The translations under genes were made by a program, and so were the position numbers. A stretch of DNA of 6,648 bases from an uncultured Solobacterium sp. Lineage in GTDB: Bacteria > Bacillota_I > Bacilli_A > Erysipelotrichales > Erysipelotrichaceae. The notes below the pieces were generated by a model. That model saw only the letters and a list, made by a program, of their open reading frames with translations, was not told the DNA's origin and ran no database searches. Position 1 is the first letter of the stretch. Each line of letters begins with the position of its first letter. Below, one piece after another: positions 1-5,115 of this stretch. The stretch spans positions 1 to 6,648 of the forward strand of contig CAJJTI010000108.1 of the NCBI GenBank assembly GCA_905194705.1, written 5' to 3'.

Positions 1-1210
1 CATTTTTAAAAATGAAACCAAAATTAACATCAAAACTAATTTTCTCGCACGGCATTAATAAATAATCAGCCGTAATGAACAATTTCTTTTTTAATGGAAC
101 ACATGTTCCTGTATAATTTCTTCTCCTTAATTTCGTTTCATTCTTTTCCGGGAAAGGGTAATTGTTATTAAATTTTAAAACTTCTTTATATAATTTGTAT
201 ACTGTTTTATTTAACACAATATCATATTGACCTTTTACAGGGCGAAACATTCGTTCAAAATCATTGATTCTATCTTCATTTAAGTCAATACGATTTAAAG
301 CTCCAATATTTACTCTATTTACTCCAAATTCTGATAAAAAATAATTTCTAATATCAAAGTCGCAATTTTTATCATGCAAAACAGATATGAAATGAACATT
401 TTTTTTAAAATATTCAGGATAATTATTCTTTACAAACTCAATATTTCTATATATATCATTATATGTTTTTGTTTCATTTTTATATATTCTATAGCTATTA
501 GATTGTTCATCCCCATCGATACTTATTGCTATTACAAAATCATTATCAACAAAATACTTTACTATTTCTTCCTTCAACAATGTAGCATTCGTGGTTAATC
601 CAAACGTAAATTTTACATTATCTATTTTTTTAGATTTCAAATAGCTTGTAATATTTTCTATTTCTTTAAATTTAAGGAGAGGCTCACCCCCATAATAGTT
701 TATTCTAATTTCGTGTTTACTTATATTTGATTGGTGCCACATAATACACAAATAGTCTAAAACTTTTTTAATAACGTTCACATCAACGCTACCATATTTA
801 AATGGATTTTTATATAGTTTACCATAAATACAATATACGCAGCTCAAATTGCAATTTTGAACCAGTTCTATTGCTAACTGTTCTGTATTTACAACAGCGT
901 CAACAACATCTTTTTCTTTTATCTCATTTAGGAATACATTTTCTTTCTCAATACATGAAAATATTCCCAATTCAATATACAATTCCAACTTTCGGATATA
1001 ATACTCTATTTCCTTCTTTGAATACATGGAAATATCAATTGAGTTATCACATATATCGCATTTATCAACAGTCATATACTGACCACTTTTACACAGGCAA
1101 TAAAGAATTATCGGATGCAAATACAGGACACAACCCAATGATTGGGAAAAAACATAGTAATTTGCATTCCCTGTTTTAAATATAATACTTTTAAATTGAT
1201 ATGCTTTCAT
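1..1210 (-). CDS. Radical SAM/SPASM peptide maturase, GG-Bacteroidales type (3' part missing)
   Basis: This is an uninterrupted reading frame of 403 residues from ATG at 1210 to the window edge, with no stop, so the C-terminus lies outside. The radical SAM cluster motif is C120-NLS-C124-VY-C127 (CxxxCxxC), which binds the 4Fe-4S cluster that cleaves S-adenosylmethionine. The SAM-contacting GGEP motif is at residues 174-177 and is followed by a TTNAT strand and a SISIDG strand, as in the family's partial TIM barrel. C370 and C388 look like the first ligands of a SPASM auxiliary cluster; the remaining ligands would be beyond the edge. Residues 1-110 precede the barrel and probably form a leader-recognition (RRE-like) domain. 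They contain C38-x-C40 and C51-xx-C54. The likely substrate is the Cys-rich peptide encoded just upstream at 1374..1550. The assignment to the GG-Bacteroidales maturases (TIGR04148-like) rests on the adjacent precursor and is inferred. The radical SAM call itself is secure. Very AT-rich, about 27% GC where sampled. Confidence 0.93.
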   Translation of the reverse strand, partial: MKAYQFKSIIFKTGNANYYVFSQSLGCVLYLHPIILYCLCKSGQYMTVDKCDICDNSIDISMYSKKEIEYYIRKLELYIELGIFSCIEKENVFLNEIKEKDVVDAVVNTEQLAIELVQNCNLSCVYCIYGKLYKNPFKYGSVDVNVIKKVLDYLCIMWHQSNISKHEIRINYYGGEPLLKFKEIENITSYLKSKKIDNVKFTFGLTTNATLLKEEIVKYFVDNDFVIAISIDGDEQSNSYRIYKNETKTYNDIYRNIEFVKNNYPEYFKKNVHFISVLHDKNCDFDIRNYFLSEFGVNRVNIGALNRIDLNEDRINDFERMFRPVKGQYDIVLNKTVYKLYKEVLKFNNNYPFPEKNETKLRRRNYTGTCVPLKKKLFITADYLLMPCEKISFDVNFGFIFKN

Positions 1211-1373
1211 GTCAACCACTTTTTAAATGGAGGTGCAAAAAAACCTCATTCTACCATATAATATCAAAAAGCCAAATCGAGCTTACTTTTTCAACCAATT
1301 TGACATACTTCTATTTTGCAAAAAGCAACAAATGAAGCTTGTAGAAATTGACTTTTGACACCTCCGTTAATGC
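1211..1373 (-). promoter_or_regulatory. Gap between precursor and maturase genes; possible RNA fold or weak promoter
   Basis: This 163-base gap has no convincing gene. In the minus-strand transcript a GGAGGTG segment (1365 to 1359), just after the precursor stop, is complementary to CACCTCC (1235 to 1229), just before the maturase start. The latter can instead pair with the nearer GAGGT, using ACCTC at 1234..1230 against 1247..1243 and leaving a U-rich loop. These alternatives could tune read-through from precursor to maturase. A loose match to the Bacteroidetes promoter pattern (TTTG, then TAnnTTTG) is also present: TTTG near 1272..1269 and the imperfect TTTTTTTG at 1243..1236, spaced 21-25 bases depending on which TTTG is chosen. 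No strong hairpin plus T-run terminator was found. The function is a guess; only the repeats are observed. Confidence 0.3.
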
Positions 1374-1550
1374 TTAGCGATGAGAATCATCCTCTAATAC
1401 AGCATCACTCAAACCACTTGTAAAAGTAGTTCCACTACAAGAACAATTGTAGCTGGTACAGAAGGCTCCACCTTTCAATGAACCCAAATCCTTTTTTTGC
1501 AACTTCTTAGAGTTCACTTGCGTTAACTTTAAACGTCCTAACTGTTTCAT
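1374..1550 (-). CDS. RiPP precursor peptide, GG-Bacteroidales family, three-Cys core
   Basis: This is a 58-residue peptide starting with ATG at 1550 and ending with TAA at 1374..1376. The N-terminal leader (residues 1-28) has the MKxLGxLKL opening and ends in LKGG (residues 25-28). That pattern matches the GG-Bacteroidales natural product precursors (TIGR04149-like), whose double glycine is the expected cut site of a C39-type peptidase/exporter. The predicted core, A29 to R58, is 30 residues long. It has C31, C36 and C38 in the segment CTSYNCSCSG, then a Thr/Ser/Gly stretch (TTFTSG) and an acidic tail (LEDDSHR). The three cysteines are candidates for thioether crosslinking by the radical SAM protein encoded next. 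The many Ser/Thr residues are possible sites for glycosylation by the two transferases upstream. The gene starts 11 bases after the glycosyltransferase stop, so it is probably in the same transcript unless an internal promoter exists. The modification chemistry is inferred. Confidence 0.9.
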   Translation of the reverse strand: MKQLGRLKLTQVNSKKLQKKDLGSLKGGAFCTSYNCSCSGTTFTSGLSDAVLEDDSHR

Positions 1551-1561
1551 TTGATAGATAA

Positions 1562-2788
1562 TTAATTGTTAATAAATAAAGATTTATAGAGCAATTCCAT
1601 TTTAATGGAATTATTTTCGGCATAATATTTGAGGTATGAATTCCTACTTTTATCAAACAGTATTCCTTCATTTTCACTATTCAAAAGATGGATTATTTTA
1701 GATGCCAAACTATCAGATGATACATATGCATTTCTATTTGAATAGTGTAATTTTACCTTCAATTCATTAGAAACGGCCATTTCATTTAGCCCTGTAGTGT
1801 CTGTTGTAATGAAGGGCAATCCAAACATCATCATTTCAATTGCTGTATAAGAACATTGTTCATGCATTGATGGCAATACTCCAATATCAGATATTTGATA
1901 GATGTCAAACAATTCATCACGTTCTAAATATCCAAAGAAAATCATTTTACTCCAAACTTTATCCCCTAACTTTAGGCAGGTCTGAAAATCTCCATCACCC
2001 ACAATAAGTAAACGACAATTTGCAATTTCTTCTAATATTTTTTTAAATGATTCTATCAAGAAATTTATCCCCTTTATCCTATTAAGTCTTCCAACAAATA
2101 AAATTAACTTCTCTTCACTTCCACACATATACTTATTCCTCAACAATATTCTTCTTGCACCAGACAATCGAATATATTCATCACTTACAAAATTTTTCAG
2201 AACGACTATCTTATCTTCATTTACATGATAATATTTTTCTATTACATTCTTCGTAAATTCAGACAAACATATTACGCAATCTGCACAATCATAAAATAGT
2301 TTTTCTCTCAAAAACGATTTATATATATTCCTATCTATTACGGGTAAATCTTCCGGATTCTTTTTTAATATATTTTCAATAAAATAATCCAAATTTCCAT
2401 CCAGTGCAAAGCACCATTGTTGATAATGAACAGTTAAAACAATCTGAATATTTGGATATTCATTCTTTATCAATTGCGCTAAACATAAATCATCTACATA
2501 GTTAAAATGGCATATAACATTTTTTTGCCCGAAAGACACATTTGCCTTCAATAAATACCAACATAGTTTTTCATATACATCAGCATTTTGGTCAATTCTA
2601 GGTATTTCATGCAAATAAAAAAGACCCGTATAGGTCATCTTATACTCTGCCTCTTCTGAATACAATTTTATAATATTTACAGTCACATTTTTTGTCTGAT
2701 TAAAAGAACGTGCAATTTGGGCTATATATACACCTATTCCATAATTAGATGCAACACACTCTCTGTCAAATATATAAACATGTATCAT
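1562..2788 (-). CDS. GT-B fold glycosyltransferase (GT4-type), RiPP-associated
   Basis: This 408-residue protein has the length and layout of a retaining GT-B glycosyltransferase. The N-terminal acceptor domain spans about residues 1-200 and contains a glycine-containing loop (NYGIGVY, 15-21) and a H-rich strand end (VLTVHYQQW, 117-125). The C-terminal domain opens with LILFVGRLNRIKGINFLI (228-245), followed by LLIVGDGDF (260-268). The donor-binding EX7E motif is E310 to E318 (EQCSYTAIE), followed by MMMFGLPFITTDTTGLNE. No signal peptide or membrane segment is visible, so it should be cytosolic. The ATG at 2788 overlaps the preceding stop as ATGA, indicating coupled translation. Its position directly before a GG-type precursor resembles the TIGR04157 glycosyltransferases of Bacteroidales peptide loci; membership is likely but unverified. 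The acceptor may be the modified peptide. The sugar donor cannot be read from the sequence. A role in cell-surface glycan synthesis is the main alternative. Confidence 0.9.
   Translation of the reverse strand: MIHVYIFDRECVASNYGIGVYIAQIARSFNQTKNVTVNIIKLYSEEAEYKMTYTGLFYLHEIPRIDQNADVYEKLCWYLLKANVSFGQKNVICHFNYVDDLCLAQLIKNEYPNIQIVLTVHYQQWCFALDGNLDYFIENILKKNPEDLPVIDRNIYKSFLREKLFYDCADCVICLSEFTKNVIEKYYHVNEDKIVVLKNFVSDEYIRLSGARRILLRNKYMCGSEEKLILFVGRLNRIKGINFLIESFKKILEEIANCRLLIVGDGDFQTCLKLGDKVWSKMIFFGYLERDELFDIYQISDIGVLPSMHEQCSYTAIEMMMFGLPFITTDTTGLNEMAVSNELKVKLHYSNRNAYVSSDSLASKIIHLLNSENEGILFDKSRNSYLKYYAENNSIKMELLYKSLFINN
1593..1612. repeat. 20-bp palindrome upstream of the precursor gene
   Basis: AATTCCATT and AATGGAATT form a perfect 9-bp inverted repeat around a central TT. 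It lies inside the last codons of the GT4-type gene, 42 to 62 bases before the precursor start. It has the size and symmetry of a dimeric regulator site and could act on an internal promoter for the peptide. I found no good promoter match beside it, and it may simply reflect the AT-rich coding sequence. Confidence 0.35.
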
Positions 2789-3405
2789 CGCATCATTGTT
2801 TTAAGTCCATAACCTGCACATCCATTCACTAAACCTAAATCCCAAGTAGAAAAATCTTTCGGCTCTATTTTTTCTGAAATTAGAGATAAAATATTTAACG
2901 AATCACAAACATTCATTTTTCCTGCAACATCTCTCCATTCAGATAGATAACTATGATCAAAAGGTACATCTTTTCCATTACATACCGAAAATTCCATCCT
3001 AGACTGGATATAATAATATATGCCCATCAAACCTGTTTCTAGACTCAAATCCTTCACTCGTCTCAAGTCTCTCTCCATTATTTTTTCATCAATATCTGCA
3101 AGTATCTCATTTGGATCCCCTTTCATAAATCCATTTTGAATCAAATAATTAATTCCCCAGCCTATACCGCACAAACCAAATTCCATGTTAATTGGCAATG
3201 CCTTAGAAATGTTGTTAGCAATATCTTCTAATAGTTTTTCCGCAAAATCATCATACATTTCTATACCCGTATACCTTGCATAATGAGCAAAGAATAAAAC
3301 GACACCCGTTTTCCCATGAAACAAGCCTACATCATCTAAACTACAAGAATGAAGTATTAAATGATTTACTATACGATTTAATAATATATTCTGCTCAAAA
3401 CTCAT
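2785..3405 (-). CDS. Short LanC-like protein, second copy
   Basis: This 206-residue protein carries repeated glycine motifs like those lining the LanC alpha/alpha barrel: GLFHGKTG (27-34), GLCGIGWGI (77-85), GLMGIYYYI (125-133) and GLVNGCAGYGL (191-201). LanC cyclases of lanthipeptide pathways are roughly 400 residues, so this is about half a barrel. The zinc ligands of active LanC (a Cys in a WCYG-like motif, then Cys-His in CHG) are not visible; the C-terminal NGCAG has Cys but no following His. It therefore may be a non-catalytic partner or scaffold, or a distinct Bacteroidetes subfamily. It shares its first two glycine motifs and the block ending ILADIDEKI (101-109) with the protein encoded just upstream, so the two look like an old tandem duplication. 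Its ATG at 3405 lies 11 bases inside the upstream gene, and its TGA overlaps the next start. Confidence 0.8.
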   Translation of the reverse strand: MSFEQNILLNRIVNHLILHSCSLDDVGLFHGKTGVVLFFAHYARYTGIEMYDDFAEKLLEDIANNISKALPINMEFGLCGIGWGINYLIQNGFMKGDPNEILADIDEKIMERDLRRVKDLSLETGLMGIYYYIQSRMEFSVCNGKDVPFDHSYLSEWRDVAGKMNVCDSLNILSLISEKIEPKDFSTWDLGLVNGCAGYGLKTMMR

Positions 3406-3880
3406 TTAAACCTGTTTTCCAAATCAATTTCAAAATATCATTCTCGCCATACCTATTTTTGCTCCTCTCTGAAATAGGATAAATGCCTCTTGCTCCTAAA
3501 TAAATTTCACAATCTGCATCAAATACATTATTAAGTAATATTTTAGAATCAATCTCTGCCAGCATGTCTTCTAGAGTTCCTACAATAAACTCTCTTCGGT
3601 GTAGATAGGTAATTCCCCATCCAATGCCACATAATCCATCAGCCAAGTCAAGAGATAAATTATCCGGCAGCTCCATTACAGACTCTAATATCTCATCCGC
3701 AAATTGTTCATATAAAGCGTCCCTACTATAACGGCTGTATTCATAAAATATAATAGCCATGCCTAACCTGCCATTATATAATCCAGGGCTTTCTAGGGTT
3801 TCTGTTTTTAGTACGCCATAACGGAGAAGATCCTTTAGGATGTCCTTGTATTGAATGAATAACTCTTTCATATCATTCAT
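3395..3880 (-). CDS. Short LanC-like protein, first copy, shortened C-terminus
   Basis: This is a 161-residue protein from ATG at 3880. The frame is open back to 3934, but the ATG at 3880 overlaps the GT32 stop as TAATG, the classic coupled arrangement, so I prefer it; the extra 18 residues would lie inside the GT32 gene. Motifs are GLYNGRLGMAIIF (33-45), DGLCGIGWGITYL (81-93) and MLAEIDSKIL (106-115). These align with the downstream copy over about 85 residues with one one-residue gap. After GARGIY (129-134), which corresponds to the third glycine motif of the other copy, the sequence diverges. It stops about 45 residues shorter overall and lacks the last NGCAG motif. No LanC zinc ligands are visible. 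It could be a degraded copy, or one half of a two-subunit barrel with its neighbour. The biochemical role is unknown. Confidence 0.75.
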   Translation of the reverse strand: MNDMKELFIQYKDILKDLLRYGVLKTETLESPGLYNGRLGMAIIFYEYSRYSRDALYEQFADEILESVMELPDNLSLDLADGLCGIGWGITYLHRREFIVGTLEDMLAEIDSKILLNNVFDADCEIYLGARGIYPISERSKNRYGENDILKLIWKTGLNEF

Positions 3881-4587
3881 TAATTGTAAAATGAGAAATT
3901 CGTATCCCAACTGCCAAAAAAGTAATGAGAACAATATGCTTCCTTTATTTTTTCATGGAAAGAGGAGGTTTTTCCTTGATAGATATATGCTCCCATATCA
4001 TTTTTCGTCACAGGCGTTACTTTTGAATAAGGGAAAAGAGTAACCTCGTATCTTTTCTTCAAGATATTAAACACCCGTGATATCATCAATGGGCCTGTTG
4101 TATGCATCACTTTTTGTACCGGATAGTCCCGTTGCATCGCATCAGTAATTTCTTTTAATATCTCTATCCATCCTCTGCATCCTGGCTCAGAAACCATAAA
4201 TGCGTTTCCTATTAGAGTGGATATACCCGGGTAGAAATTATGTTGTGGAGGCTCCTCGCCAAATCCTATCATCACGTCTTTTAATAATGGTTCGATTGGC
4301 TTGAAACATTCCGTATCCAAATCCGTATAGACTCCCCCATATACATATAATATCATATAGCGAATCGTGTCCCAACGTTGTACATTGTATGGAAAACTTC
4401 TATACAAGGAAAGATACTCCGGAAAATGTTTTTCTACCAACTCATCCATTTCCTCTCCGTTCCAAAGGTGATATTCCCAATCTGGATTCTGCTCTCGCCA
4501 AGTTCTTGCCAAGATTTGTAAGCGGGTGGGCATACATGGTTCTGTACGCCCCTCCCAGACTTGATGTATGATTTTAGGGATTGCCAT
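3880..4587 (-). CDS. GT32-family (OCH1-like) glycosyltransferase with DXD motif
   Basis: This 235-residue protein fits the 'glycosyltransferase sugar-binding region with DXD motif' family (Gly_transf_sug, GT32). It opens with IPKIIHQVWEG (3-13), followed by NPDWEYHLWN (34-43). The core block RYMILYVYGGVYTDLDTE (76-93) contains D89-x-D91, the metal and nucleotide-sugar site. HTTGP (162-166) and the late HYFFGSW (221-227) are also family-typical. Length is normal, with no signal peptide and no clear membrane segment, so it is probably a cytosolic retaining transferase. The ATG at 4587 is 5 bases after the DUF3244 stop, and the TAA overlaps the LanC-like start. Such enzymes usually build capsule or O-glycan chains. 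Here the co-transcribed precursor peptide is an alternative acceptor, which is inference. GC is intermediate, about 35% in one sampled line. Confidence 0.92.
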   Translation of the reverse strand: MAIPKIIHQVWEGRTEPCMPTRLQILARTWREQNPDWEYHLWNGEEMDELVEKHFPEYLSLYRSFPYNVQRWDTIRYMILYVYGGVYTDLDTECFKPIEPLLKDVMIGFGEEPPQHNFYPGISTLIGNAFMVSEPGCRGWIEILKEITDAMQRDYPVQKVMHTTGPLMISRVFNILKKRYEVTLFPYSKVTPVTKNDMGAYIYQGKTSSFHEKIKEAYCSHYFFGSWDTNFSFYN

Positions 4588-4592
4588 ATGCT

Positions 4593-4955
4593 TTATTTAA
4601 TCTCGAATTCCCCTACTAGCCATCCTAGCTTATGGGTCAAGACTACTTGGTATGCGCCTGTTTCTATCCCGTCCAATGGAATGTTGATAATATCTCCAGT
4701 TTCTCTGGAAAGTATATTCTCATACATTATATTACCTGCATGATCCATGATGCGGATCGTTAGATCATTCAATGCTTCCGTAAATTCTACGTTTAATACA
4801 TTCCCTTCTATAAATAATGTAGGAGGTAACGCCGTAATGGAGCGATAACGTTCATCATCCCACCTCCCTTGGGTGGGGATATCATCTCCATAAGCAAATG
4901 TAACGGAGAGAAATGATCCTAAAAGGATACATAAGGCTAACAAAGGTGTTTTCAT
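4593..4955 (-). CDS. Small secreted DUF3244-like protein
   Basis: This is a 120-residue protein from ATG at 4955. The frame is open further upstream to a TTG at 5078, but that part runs through the inverted repeat and would bury the signal peptide, so the ATG is preferred. Residues 1-22 form a Sec signal peptide: MKTP, a hydrophobic stretch, then a likely cut near TFA-YGDD. No lipobox Cys sits at the cut. The mature part is a small beta-rich domain with paired strands (TLFIEGNVLNVEF 47-59, LTIRIMDHAGNIMYE 65-79, IINIPLDGIETGAYQVVL 89-106, GWLVGEFEIK 111-120). This pattern resembles DUF3244, a small immunoglobulin-like domain found in secreted Bacteroidetes proteins. It is first in the gene string and lies directly downstream of the TPR regulator gene, an arrangement I associate with this family. 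Its function is unknown; sensing or binding outside the cytoplasm is a guess. Confidence 0.8.
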   Translation of the reverse strand: MKTPLLALCILLGSFLSVTFAYGDDIPTQGRWDDERYRSITALPPTLFIEGNVLNVEFTEALNDLTIRIMDHAGNIMYENILSRETGDIINIPLDGIETGAYQVVLTHKLGWLVGEFEIK

Positions 4956-5025
4956 AACGCTATTTTTATTTATTAGTATTGAAACTTTGATTTTGTGTAG
5001 GTAAAGATCTGTGAAAAAGCAATAG

Positions 5026-5093
5026 GAAAATGAACAAATATTGAACAGAGCTTGATCAATGTAAGAAGGTTTGTTCAATATTTGTTCATTTTC
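5026..5093. repeat. Perfect 22-bp inverted repeat with 24-base spacer, probable terminator
   Basis: The arms 5026..5047 and 5072..5093 are exact reverse complements (core AACAAATATTGAAC against GTTCAATATTTGTT), separated by 24 bases that include the small palindrome TTGATCAA. The repeat sits 22 bases past the regulator stop (TAG at 5116..5118), in the 160-base gap before the DUF3244 gene. In the minus-strand transcript it would fold into a long stem ending in UUUUC, followed 7 bases later by a second U run, so it may terminate the regulator transcript. The spacer is too short for a normal invertible promoter. It could also be an operator. The rest of the gap (4956..5025) is AT-rich 5' leader for the DUF3244 gene; I see no convincing TTTG/TAnnTTTG promoter in it. 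Confidence 0.85.
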
Positions 5094-5115
5094 ATGACTA
5101 ATTATATGTATAGTT

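Noticed and set aside
802..1179. Plus-strand frame of 125 residues, and a shorter one at 374..598
   Set aside because: Both lie wholly inside the radical SAM frame on the minus strand, which has clear catalytic motifs; their translations show no recognisable domain.
2785..3880. A classical lanthipeptide cluster
   Set aside because: No LanB or LanM dehydratase is present and the LanC-like proteins lack visible zinc ligands; the precursor leader and maturase point to a radical SAM pathway instead.
4956..5078. Longer N-terminus for the DUF3244-like protein from a TTG at 5078
   Set aside because: It would run through the inverted repeat and place 41 extra residues before a good signal peptide that begins at the ATG at 4955.
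5026..5093. Invertible (phase-variable) promoter flanked by the inverted repeat
   Set aside because: The 24-base spacer cannot hold a full Bacteroidetes promoter, and no recombinase gene is in the window.
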